Shown here: positions 23,392 through 32,693 of the stretch, piece by piece
How the letters are laid out: each line of letters starts with the position of its first letter
Position numbering within the stretch: the first letter of the stretch is position 1
From: Knufia peltigerae
Taxonomy: Eukaryota > Ascomycota > Eurotiomycetes > Chaetothyriales > Trichomeriaceae
DNA: 64,000 nt
Direction: 5' to 3'
Assembly: GCA_030247855.1 (NCBI GenBank)
Contig: JAPDRN010000041.1
Span: 62,001-126,000 of the forward strand
Notes under the pieces: generated by a model
Told to the model about the DNA's origin: nothing
What the model saw: the letters and a program-made list of their open reading frames with translations, nothing else
The model's database searches: none
Program-made: the position numbers and the translations under genes

Positions 23392-24372
23392 ATGTCTCTC
23401 ACCACTACCTTCACCCTCCCCTTCCGAAAGGCAACCACCCCGTCTCTCACTCTCGACCCGTGCTTCAAGGTCCTCTATGAGAACAACAAGCAGAACCTCA
23501 CCTTCTTCGTCACCACCAAGGCACCACTCCCCTTGTCCGAGGTGACCAAGAGCAAGCCGTTCATCGGATACCTCTCCACCAAGGAGCCCGGCCCCGTGGT
23601 CGAGTACGACAACATGCGAACCGCCATCGCCGCCATGCGGGGATACCTGATGTGCACTCCCCACGGAGTCAAGATGATGGACTTTTACAAAGACTTGCTC
23701 CGCCTCCAGGGTCACTGGCTGATCGCCCTCGCCGAGCAGTGCGCCTTCGACACCTGGATCAAACTCACCCAGGCTCTCCTCATCGACCGCAACGACGACG
23801 CCCTCCTCGAGTCGGTCACCCAGACCATCCCGACCGCCGCCAGCAACCTCTGCGTCTCTGGCTTCATCGACCGCTACCAATTCGCCCAGCTCGTCCAGCA
23901 CGAGCAGTCCCGCCTGCGCCTCCAGTGCCACGAGGCCGCCGAGGAGCTCTACGCCTTCAAGACGAGCAAGGACTTCTGGAACCAGCACACCAAGCTCGTC
24001 GCCATGGTCGAACACTGCGAGAACAAACTCCGCGAGATCCGCCAGAGATCAGCCCGACGCAAGACCCAGCGCATCGCCAAGTCCCGCGCCGCCGCAGAGT
24101 ACAACAGCGACATCTTCACCCGCCAAATGGGCATGTCGGCGAGATACTTCCCTCAACCTCCCCACGTCACCCGGAGGGTCGACAACTGGATGACCGAGAC
24201 CAGAAACCGCTGCTTCGGCCACCTCGACGCCAGACTGGAGGATTCTGGCATCACCTTTGACTCTGCCGAGATCTACAACAACAACGATCATGCACAGGCT
24301 GTCGCTGCTGGTGTTGTCCCACCTCTTCAACCTCACCAGACTCAGACTCAAATCCAGCCCCAGCAAGTTTAG
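23392..24372 (+). CDS. Unrecognised 326-residue protein, likely highly expressed
   Basis: Single exon from ATG 23392 (a GTG five codons earlier is in frame but less likely). I recognise no family. The first 75 residues are beta-like and Thr/Lys rich; residues 75-240 look alpha-helical with several Cys and Trp (GHWLIALAEQCAFDTWIKL). A basic cluster RQRSARRKTQRIAKSR near 230-245 could be a nuclear signal or nucleic-acid contact. The tail is Gln/Thr/Pro rich. Third codon positions are almost all C or G (CTC, GCC, AAC, ATC), like the nearby ribosomal protein genes, and the promoter is pyrimidine-rich, so expression is probably high. No signal peptide or membrane helix. Function unknown. Confidence 0.75.
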   Translation: MSLTTTFTLPFRKATTPSLTLDPCFKVLYENNKQNLTFFVTTKAPLPLSEVTKSKPFIGYLSTKEPGPVVEYDNMRTAIAAMRGYLMCTPHGVKMMDFYKDLLRLQGHWLIALAEQCAFDTWIKLTQALLIDRNDDALLESVTQTIPTAASNLCVSGFIDRYQFAQLVQHEQSRLRLQCHEAAEELYAFKTSKDFWNQHTKLVAMVEHCENKLREIRQRSARRKTQRIAKSRAAAEYNSDIFTRQMGMSARYFPQPPHVTRRVDNWMTETRNRCFGHLDARLEDSGITFDSAEIYNNNDHAQAVAAGVVPPLQPHQTQTQIQPQQV

Positions 24373-25875
24373 ACTTGAGGCATGCATGAACCATGACAAA
24401 CCGCGAAGTGGTCATGACACCTTGATCATCATCATCGACCTTGGGTCATCCTCGAACATCATTGATCATCACCGACCTTGGGTCATCCTCGAACATCATT
24501 GATCATCATCGACCTTGGGTCATCCTCGAACATCATTGATCACCGTCAGAAACAATGATCATCAAGTTTTCTGGACTTGAAACAACCAAACGTCTTACCT
24601 CATTCCTCGTCGTCGAATCAAACACCATCACCCTGTCCCCATCGATTGATTGATTGATCGATTTGACCCATGACTGACAGACCTGATCGGCATTGAATAA
24701 TCAGGTACTCACCAAGGCTATAACGACACACTATACGAACCATTATACGACATTGCATGAGGTTTCTCGGTCTTCGATCTTCACATCGGGGCGTTTCAGG
24801 CGTCTTCAATTTCGAATCTCTTTTTTCCAAAACAACAACACAAAAAAAAAGTTTATTTCCACCAACAAAATCGCATTTGCATTGCATGGGTGCCACGAAA
24901 GGCATAAACGACAACAACATCAAATCATGTCCAACACCACCAAATGACAAAGTGGGAATGTGGAATCAGAGCTGGATGGGATGGGAACGGTCGGTCTTTT
25001 CGGGTGCTGGCAAAGGGAAATAAGGGGAAGTACAGTTGGGCCAAATTGAATCGAGTTGAGTTGAACTTGAGCTTGCAGAGCGTCGATCAATCATTGATCA
25101 TCATTGTGTCACATCCGATTGGAAAGCATGTGTCTTTCTCATACTTGCATGCTTCATACTTGAATTCTGGAAAAAGAAAGAGAGAAAAAAATTTAGCAAA
25201 ACCAACAAGTCCTACCCAAAAAAAAGGTTGTGCTTTCGGATGATCAGCGGCAAACAGCAAAGGGCTCTCTCTTCTATAACATGTGGCTGGCATGCAACGT
25301 GCATACTCATTACTGGATAGCAAAGTTCATGGTTTAGTTTTTGCTTTACAATAGAAACAAATTGCAACACACACAGAGGAAACTTCTTCATTTTGAAACA
25401 GTATTGTGATTTCTAGCCTCAGCAGTATGAGATGGCTATCTTCTTCTCTTTTTTTGGTCTTGGTTTGCGTGGAACTCATACCAGCCAAGTCAACCCTCAG
25501 TTCTTTTCATCAATCTGGCCATGATCGTTTTCCTCGATTCGCGCGCCCACGGAAAAAAAGAAAGAGAACCCGAGTGTAAGAGACGCGAGGCAAGTCAAAG
25601 CAGTCATGACTTGACCCGACGCTCCCCCAAGTACACACGCATACACCATTTGTTCCATGCCATCTTGCATCTTTGCAAAAATGGATTTGCGCCCGATCTG
25701 CCTCTTTTTCTTTGTTCCCCAAAGACAACCCCCTTTGAAACTCGTTCTCCCTTGACCATTATCAGAGATGGTCAAGGCACGTACACACCAGTACCACCTT
25801 CCAACCACGACAACACCTCATCGCCCATTCATGATTCCGGAAAGTGCAGAGTTGTGAGTTTGGTTTTTGTCTCCT
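24373..25875. other. Intergenic with 37-bp tandem repeat
   Basis: 3' regions of two converging genes. Contains the tandem repeat listed separately and several GATC-rich stretches (TTGATTGATTGATCGAT near 24645). No gene supported. Confidence 0.5.
24437..24541. repeat. 37-bp tandem repeat, about 2.8 copies
   Basis: Unit starts GACCTTGGGTCATCCTCG and continues AACATCATTGATCATCA plus two bases; copies begin at 24437, 24474 and 24511. The first two differ at one base; the third is cut short. Begins 64 bp after the stop of the 326-residue gene, so it is probably in its 3' UTR. Confidence 0.92.
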
Positions 25876-26606
25876 TTACTTTCGGATGGCTCTCTGGTAA
25901 AAGGCCAGCTCGTCACCCTCGAGGATGTAGCCGTCGCAGCGGCCGCTCTGACCGGGGCGCGAGCTGATGACGGCGTACAAGCGACCGGCCTCGAACTGTC
26001 TCTCCAGGGCGGGCTCCACCTTGCCGGAAGTCTTGAGTCTCTCCTCCCTCTTGGCCTGGACGCTCTTGCTGACCTTCTTCTCCTCGACCTCGGACTTTTG
26101 GCCCTGTCGTCGGCGGCCCAGGGAGGTGCCGTAGTGTGCCTCGTACCACTGTCGGAAGGGCGCGGCGTCGACCTGGACGACCGCGGACTTGGTCAGGGTG
26201 TTGGTGCGGACGAGTTCGTTGTTGCTGGGGTGGAAGGCGACGACGATGACTCGGACCTTGCGGGCCACACCTTCGCTTCCCCAGCTGAAGTTGCCGCTGT
26301 CGAGGCGAAGGGCTCGGTACTTGGTGTTGCCTCCTCGGGTGCGGACGAGGTGAATTCTCTTGCCGCCGATACGGGTGTTGGCCGGTTGACGTCCCTTTTC
26401 GAAGGCACTGCGAAACAAGAAACTCGTCAGAATTTTTAATCCGATCGACTGAAAAAGAAAACTCCCAAAATCTCTCGTCGTGTGGTCTTCTTCGCCTTGA
26501 TCATTGTTTAACTAGACTTGCAAAACACGTACCGCTTCTTTCTGTAGTATGCTCTCTTCGCACCAGTGGCGCTACGCTTGTGTCTTGAATCTCTGGAGAT
26601 ACCCAT
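25876..26606 (-). CDS. RPS8: 40S ribosomal protein eS8
   Basis: Exon 1 26606..26533 encodes MGISRDSRHKRSATGAKR and ends in the Arg codon; exon 2 26407..25876 continues AFEKGRQPANTRIGGKRIH. The intron is 125 nt (GTACGT...TTCGCAG). 201 residues, the usual length of eukaryotic eS8, with the conserved TRGGNTKYRALRLDSGNFSWGSE block and C-terminal DGYILEGDELAFYQRAIRK. Component of the small ribosomal subunit body. Divergent from the eS10 gene across 347 bp, which suggests a shared promoter. Codons are strongly biased to C/G endings. Confidence 0.97.
26408..26532 (-). other. Intron of eS8 gene
   Basis: 125 nt, the longest intron I placed in the window; begins GTACGT, branch-like TTCTGAC, ends TTTCGCAG. 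The join makes a CGT Arg codon. Confidence 0.9.
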
Positions 26607-26953
26607 CTTGACTACCGGTGTCGATTTTCCAGCAAGAGTAGTCGAAGGTCTGGTTTGGGCGTTGACGAGGTGAGGGAAATTGTTTCGACGGTTTTACCTT
26701 GGACGGGTTGTTGAACCTGCCGCAGTCAAAAACTCGAAAAGGTGCGGTGTGGTCCTTCTTGGCGTAAAATGCCAAGATTTTTGTGTGTGCGCGCGCACCG
26801 CACTGCCTCCCACCACTTTTTCAGTAATTCGGCCCTCCGCAGTTTCACAAACACACAACCACCACCACCACAACAAAAAAACCCCCTCTCCTACAACCAC
26901 AATCCGCTGCATTGTTAAAGCGACTTCACGAATAGCGCCAGAAGCTCGCAACA
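26607..26953. promoter_or_regulatory. Shared divergent promoter of eS8 and eS10 genes
   Basis: 347 bp separate the two start codons, which face away from each other. CA- and CCA-rich in the middle. Two small-subunit protein genes sharing one regulatory stretch suggests coordinated transcription; specific factor sites were not identified. Confidence 0.6.
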
Positions 26954-27542
26954 ATGCTCATCCCACGCGAAGACCGCAAAAAGATCCACGAATACCTCTT
27001 TCGTGAGGGTGTCGCAGTCGCCCAGAAGAACTATGAGTTGCCAAAGCATCCCGACATTGATGTGAAGAATCTTTATGTTTGTCTCTCCCTGTACAACTTG
27101 AGAAACGAGGGTGGAGTTTCCCGACAAGAGACCAGAAAAAAAAAGTCTAACAAATCTCTCTACTCAATAGGTCATCAAGGCTTGCCAATCCCTCACCTCT
27201 CGAGGTTACCTCAAGACCCAGTTCTCCTGGCAATACTACTACTACACCTTGACCCCCGAAGGTCTGGACTACTTGCGCGAGTGGCTTCACCTCCCGGCCG
27301 AGATCGTCCCCGCCACCCACATCAAGCAACAACGGTCCCACGCTCCCCCTCGCGGCATGATGGGTGGTGACGAGCGCGAACGACGTGGCGGCGGCCGTGG
27401 CGGTCCTAGAGGTGACCGTGAGGGCGGTTACCGTCGTCGTGACGCCGGCGGCGAGAACAAGGAGGGCGGTGCTCCAGGCGAATTTGCTCCTACCTTCCGT
27501 GGCGGATTCGGCCGTGGTCGCGGTGCCGCTCCTAGCTCTTAA
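26954..27542 (+). CDS. RPS10: 40S ribosomal protein eS10
   Basis: Exons 26954..27076 and 27171..27542; 164 residues. Intron GTTTGT...CTCAATAG, 94 nt, phase 0, joins DVKNLY to VIKACQSLTSRGYLKTQ. Conserved MLIPREDRKKIHEYLFREGV start, winged-helix core with FSWQYYYYTLTPEGLDYLREWLHLP, then the usual Arg/Gly-rich tail (GGGRGGPRGDREGG, FRGGFGRGRG). Component of the small ribosomal subunit beak. GT-TTGT is a weak donor but is needed for the conserved junction. Confidence 0.97.
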
Positions 27543-28010
27543 GGGAGACTCTTTCTTGCAAACCGATCTACGCAAAGGAAGCAAGGGCAATGGGGCATGG
27601 CAAAGGATTGCTAAGGAAAATCAGGAAGCCGGGGCAACTGTTGGACGGAGTTTTCTTTTTGCATCCAGACATTCCCAAACCTCTCTCCACATGCGGTGTC
27701 TGTGTCGAAAAAGATGCCCGCTGCTGTTGCTGTGATGAGCATGGTCAGGACTTGACATGCAGACACAGAGATCATGCGCACTCTGAAAAAGCTTCTAGCT
27801 AGAAGACTTGAGATGAAAAATACAAAAGAGCCTATTGTTAAAACGGCACTCGCATTTTTTTCTCATCCCTGTTCTCGTGCACTCGTCGATTCCATTGATA
27901 TCAATTGTATCCATATATACGGAGCATCTAAACACCCATCTGGCGGGAGACCGTACAAGGCAAAAGTTACGAGAGAGTCACTGTATACCTTACTTTACTG
28001 TATCTTTGGT
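27543..28010. other. Intergenic between convergent eS10 and amidohydrolase genes
   Basis: 3' UTR space of two converging genes. No RNA gene, repeat or coding signal recognised. Confidence 0.5.
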
Positions 28011-29564
28011 CTATTCGTAAAAATCCCCCCTCTCGTATCTCATCTTGTCCATCCTCAAAACGGATTGTAACAAGACATTTGCCCCTATGGCACAATCCTC
28101 CTTGTCCGTCCACTCGACCGGATTGTGACTGATTCCATCCTTTGAAGGTACAAAGATCATTGCTGTCGGACAATGTAGGTTCGTACGAACACTGTCATGA
28201 CCTGCTCCACTCATCATTTTTTGTACTTTTTGATGGCTACCACCACCATCACGTAGCCCCCCGTGTTCTTCCATATCCCCCAGCACACTCAGTGCGCTCT
28301 GTTCGACACATTCGATGGCTCGTTCGTCGAATTTGATCGCATTACTCGCAAAGTCTTGTTGGAGAGTCACCTCGGGGCCACCGTCTTTATTCCGTCCTGT
28401 CGCGTTCATCATGGTCTTACAAACTCGATACAAATTCTCCTCCATTTCAGCCAACCCTTCGTCGGTCGGATGTCTCATGTCCAAACTCATCTCGACGAGT
28501 CCGGCAATGGTATTGACGCTCCCCGGTGAAACCTTCAACCTACCGAAAGTGACGAGGCCTTTCCCGTCCGAACAACCGTGTTTCGCGATCTGGTGTACCT
28601 TCAACATGAGTTGTGCCGAGGCTTGCATGGCGTCGACTCGACTCGACATGTCGGTCGTACCCGCGTGCGCCTCTCGACCCTTGACGACGATCGTAAACCA
28701 TTTGTAGGCTTGGACACCTTGGACGATTCCGATTTTTTGTCTCGACTTTTCCAGCCTGGGGCCTTGTTCGATGTGAAGTTCGAAATGAGCCCCGACTCTT
28801 ATCCCGCCGTCAAAATGTGCAGGGACGTCACCCAAATACCCAATCCGTTCGAGATCTTCCTTGACGGTACTCGTGGACGTAATGACACTCTTCACCTTCC
28901 ACGCATCATCCAGAGATATCTGTCCGGACCACACACCACTCCCCATCATACTGATGGGAAACTTTGCTCCCTCCTCGTTGGTCCAGTTGATCACCCCCAC
29001 GGGACCTTCCGTTTCGATTTGATTGTCGTTCAAGGTCCTCAACATCTCAACACCGGCGGCCACACCTAACACGCCGTCAAACCTACCTCCGCTGGGTTGA
29101 GAGTCGAGGTGACTCCCGGCGAAAGTCGCCGCCGCTGCCATGCCAGCATTCTCGTTGTTGATCGTGTTGTCTCTCAATCCGGGCCGGATGGCAAAGATGT
29201 TGCCTATCTGGTCGACGTGCACTCGACACCCCAGTGACCTTGTGGTGTCCACAAACCAATCTCGAGCTTGTTTGTCTTCTGCGCTCAGCGTCAGTCTCGC
29301 GAGTCCTGCGGTTCTGACATCATCGCCGTCGTTGTTGCCGGACGTGGCAGCCCTGGGCGCTGTCCACCTCGCAGTAGAGTGAACCGTGTCCCATAATCGA
29401 TCAGAGTCGATCTTTAGATTGAATTCATTCAATCGCCACAATTCGGTCGTGGTCAAGAACAAAGAAGGCGTCGTTACGAAACCTCGTTTCAACAATCGTG
29501 GTCGTGATCGTGGTGCCACTACATACTTGATCGTCTGCGAGGACGACCAAAGCACCCGGCTCAT
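28011..29564 (-). CDS. M20-family amidohydrolase (N-carbamoyl-amino-acid hydrolase / beta-ureidopropionase type)
   Basis: 517 residues, single exon, ATG at 29564. Dinuclear-metal M20 fold: GSHLDSQPSGGRFDG with metal ligands His152 and Asp163, NEEGAKF with the catalytic/ligand Glu pair, HIEQGPRLE, then the lid (dimerisation) domain with GREAHAGTTDMSSR, and C-terminal AGHDS and SKDGISHNP with the last His ligand. Family members cleave N-carbamoyl groups from amino acids, ureidoglycine/allantoate or beta-ureidopropionate in pyrimidine or purine catabolism. The first 30 residues are basic, Ser-rich and lack acids (MSRVLWSSSQTIKYVVAPR), so a mitochondrial presequence is possible. Exact substrate unassigned. 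Confidence 0.9.
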   Translation of the reverse strand: MSRVLWSSSQTIKYVVAPRSRPRLLKRGFVTTPSLFLTTTELWRLNEFNLKIDSDRLWDTVHSTARWTAPRAATSGNNDGDDVRTAGLARLTLSAEDKQARDWFVDTTRSLGCRVHVDQIGNIFAIRPGLRDNTINNENAGMAAAATFAGSHLDSQPSGGRFDGVLGVAAGVEMLRTLNDNQIETEGPVGVINWTNEEGAKFPISMMGSGVWSGQISLDDAWKVKSVITSTSTVKEDLERIGYLGDVPAHFDGGIRVGAHFELHIEQGPRLEKSRQKIGIVQGVQAYKWFTIVVKGREAHAGTTDMSSRVDAMQASAQLMLKVHQIAKHGCSDGKGLVTFGRLKVSPGSVNTIAGLVEMSLDMRHPTDEGLAEMEENLYRVCKTMMNATGRNKDGGPEVTLQQDFASNAIKFDERAIECVEQSALSVLGDMEEHGGLRDGGGSHQKVQKMMSGAGHDSVRTNLHCPTAMIFVPSKDGISHNPVEWTDKEDCAIGANVLLQSVLRMDKMRYERGDFYE

Positions 29565-30341
29565 CTTGTCTTGCAGGAAACAGGGTGATTTCCAGTCATC
29601 AAGAAAGACTAAAAGGCATCACCTCGCCTACCTAAATAGTTACGATATGTTGATGGGCGCCCTTACTATTCTCTATTTACGGTACACGTCGAAGTCCGCC
29701 TTGTGATGGGGGTTCGGTAGAACATTCAGCCGATATGCTGTAAGAGTATCCTGCAACAAAAATCCGAGGAAAAGGATCCAGTATGCCTGGCCTAATAACC
29801 ACAACCTTGTTGCAGAAGCATCGGTTCAACATCTCATTTGAATCTACAATGTCGTCAAGGACATCACTTCTCGTGCCAAACTTTTCCCGCATTGAGCGAG
29901 CCAAATCGGAGTGCCTTCATCTCCGCTGTTGTGTCCAACTTCTCTTTTTTTTCAACAACGCTGCTCATACCATGTCCTTTCCTTTCTCCCACGCAGAGAC
30001 ATCCCTCTCTTAACTTGTGTTGCCCGGACAAGCGGAGACTGAATCCTTGCAGAACCGTTCGGTGGAGGGAATGTCTCTCGAATCTGGTTTGCCCGGGCAC
30101 TCTGAAGCCTTGAAGGAACTCGTGCTCCTCAGCGGTTTGACTTGCGTAGCTTTCACCCACTTGTCGTTCATAACGGGAGAAGGTACTCCGTACCGAAGTA
30201 GTCCAAAGAGGGCTTCGTTTACTGCGCTGTCACGCGTGCCGGGCTCGAGCGATTGAAGAAAGCTCCGCACTTCCGAGAAACCGTAGTAAGGTCAAAGCGA
30301 CTGTATCTTTGTGGTATCTTGCCACGATTGTCCGTATGCTC
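29565..30341. other. Intergenic
   Basis: No gene supported; contains one TACTCCGTA motif at 30184. Short open frames show no motif. Confidence 0.45.
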
Positions 30342-30621
30342 TCAACGCTCATTCCCTCGCTCCACCGGGTACACCTTTACCAGCTTTTGTTGCTCTTGTG
30401 TGTTCGGTGCGATCCCCAGCATCCCTTCAATCTGGTCCGAGAACAGCAACATGGCGGAGGCATTGACCATAAGGGCAACCCCTATTAAGCCTCGGGTTCT
30501 CGGCGGCAAGCCTTTGTAGGAGCTGAAAAAATGGTCAGCGAATGTCCTACCATAGCTCTTCGACAACAACAACACAAGGTGGTTCAAATTCTTGGGGCAG
30601 GACTTACGACCAGAGAGACAT
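30342..30621 (-). CDS. Small single-pass membrane protein, 64 residues
   Basis: A two-exon gene too short for an open-frame scan. Exon 1 30621..30608 (ATG TCT CTC TGG TC), intron 30607..30523 (GTAAGT...GCTGACCATTTTTTCAG, 85 nt with a textbook branch site and pyrimidine tract), exon 2 30522..30342; 195 nt in all. Protein begins MSLWSSYKGLPPRTRGLIGV, has one hydrophobic helix (about 16-33, GLIGVALMVNASAMLLF), then SDQIEGMLGIAPNTQEQQKL. I believe this pattern (PRTR, one helix, SDxxE, GxxP) occurs in short conserved fungal proteins of unknown function, but I cannot check. A mitochondrial or ER membrane location is a guess. Confidence 0.65.
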
Positions 30622-31313
30622 CTCGAGAGATTGATCTGCGAGGTTCCCGACTATCGAGCCTCAACTCAAGGCTAGTACAAAGTAGATTGTCGAGGCAGAA
30701 CGCTCACAAGTTCTGCTCGTACTGCGACAACTACCCAGAACAATTAAGCACAATCCCTCCTTCAATTAAGCCGGAGTTTTGCCATAGAATATTCTGTCAA
30801 GCAAAGGTTCCAGCGCATGTAAACACACGGCAGAGCATTTACGCCTTGAAGTGAACGGCGATTGCGTGCTCAAGGCGGACACCAAATGCTGCCCAACTAT
30901 TGGCCGGGAAGCGTGTCGGGTTCTACATTGCCCCTTATTGCTGAAGATGCACTGATCCTGAGTTGTTCAGCCTTGCTGAGATTGCTAGAAGTACTCCTTT
31001 ACATCTATACCAATGCTTCAGGTTTTGAAAGCCCAAAAAATGCGAGTACATAGCATAGGATGCAGTGCCGGACAAAGAACCCCGCACTTGGACATGTGCG
31101 CTTGGTCCCTCTCTCTTTTCGGGTTATCGGCGGCGTGCGTGAGCGACATGGCGGTGGGAGACTCCTTGTCCTCGCCTTTCCCACCTCGATTTCCTCACTT
31201 TCATGCTCTTGCCCTACAATAGCATCGGGTACCGGATCAAACCTACCTCCTAAGTGACATCTCTGCATCGCTGACTCGTATTGTCATCGGGTTGACCCCA
31301 GGTAGCCTAGAAG
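30622..31313. other. Intergenic between divergent genes
   Basis: Between the small membrane protein and the molybdoenzyme gene, which point away from each other. No gene, repeat or RNA recognised. Confidence 0.45.
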
Positions 31314-32693
31314 ATGCCGATCGTAAGTAACAATAGTAAACATTTCCGAGACACACCTGACTTTTCAAAAGGAAAAGATCTGTCCTTTCGACGATGGAAC
31401 GGTCCAGAAGCCAATCAACCGCGAACCGCACATGATAGATCTGATTTCGAGGTAGGGGAAATTTGCCCCGGTACCTTCGGTTCATCATCTCAACTAATTC
31501 GACAGTTTCATCACCAAAAGCGACCACTATGACCGCAATCATGGCCCTATTCAGCACAGGATTGGATCAGAACACACAGTCAAGGTGGACGGACTCGTGT
31601 CCAGGCAATTAAATTTGACACTTGACCAGCTTGTGAATGACTTTCCTCAGTACTGCGTTACCTGCACACTTCAGTGCGCCGGCAACCGAAGGCACACCAT
31701 GCGGACTCGAATCAAGGAGGTGGTCGGTGTTGATTGGTTCGACGGTGCCGTGATGAATTGTGCGTTTGAGGGGCCCCTAGTTCGAGACATCCTCCTCGCA
31801 GCTGGTGTGGGAGAAGAAGATGGTGCCATGCCGCGCAACGTCGTACCGAAACACATCCATTTCGCAAACCATGGAGGCAAGACCCAGCACGATGAATGGT
31901 ACGGTGGCAGTATTCCATTCGCTAGGGCCATGGATCTCGAGATGGATGTGATCCTGGCAGTCAAGGTATGAACCAACGTGGATATTGCGTGCAACACACA
32001 CCCTCCTTGTGGTCAGATAACTGATGCCCGCTCTTTCTGCGACAGATGAATGGCTTGCCTCTCGAAGCTCGTCACGGCTTCCCTGTAAGGGCAATCGTTC
32101 CGGGGGTCCTCGGAGCTCGTTCTGTCAAATGGCTCGACTCCATCACGGTCTCGGACCAGGAGTCGCCCTGCTTCTATCAGCAGCGAGACTACAAGGTCTT
32201 GCCTCCGGAAGTAAGCGATTCGAAAACGGCCGAAGGGTATTGGTCGCGTTGTCCCTCCATGCTCGAGATGCCTATCAACGCCTGTGTCGCTTGGCCAGTC
32301 TCCGGTTCCACCATCAAGCTGCCTGCTTCTGGCTTCATCGAGGTTCTGGGCTATGCCGTGCCACAGAGCTCTCACGGACCCGTGATCAGGGTGCAAGTCT
32401 CTGGCGATGAAGGCAAGACTTGGTCGGATGCGCAGCTCGAACATGGTGGCAAATATGCTAGCAAGTGGACTTGGGTCCTGTGGAACGCTAGGATCAAGAT
32501 AGAGAAAGGAGAGCGCAGAAGAATCTTCGCCAAAGCTACTGATTCCGGGGGCTACACCCAGACCGAGGAAAGATCCTCCTGGAATTTGAGAGGCGTTGCT
32601 TACAATGGGTATGAGGCTGCTTTCGATTTGACTGTTATTGAGGAAGTTGATCGTCAGGCGGTCACCACACGTTTCGATGTGGCAAGATTATAA
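31314..32693 (+). CDS. Sulfite oxidase-family molybdoenzyme (no haem domain)
   Basis: Proposed exons 31314..31322, 31372..31451, 31506..31965, 32046..32693; 398 residues. The last three are well supported by the joins KPINREPHMIDLIS / SFITKSDHYDRNHGP and ILAVK / MNGLPLEARHGFP. The three-codon first exon (MPI) rests on a GTAAGT...CAAAAG intron and is less certain. Molybdopterin domain with the Mo-ligand cysteine in LQCAGNRR (Cys87); GGKTQHDEWYGGSIPF and GVLGARSVKWLDSITVSD follow. The C-terminal dimerisation domain holds PVIRVQVSGDEGKTW and ASKWTWVLWNA. No cytochrome b5 domain, so plant-type architecture. No targeting signal. May oxidise sulfite or another small substrate. Confidence 0.9.

Noticed and set aside
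26408..26532. Possible box C/D snoRNA in the eS8 intron (ATGATCA, later CTGA, short AAAC/GTTT flank)
   Set aside because: Box C has a mismatch and the CTGA is also the intron branch site; no convincing guide complementarity could be checked by eye.
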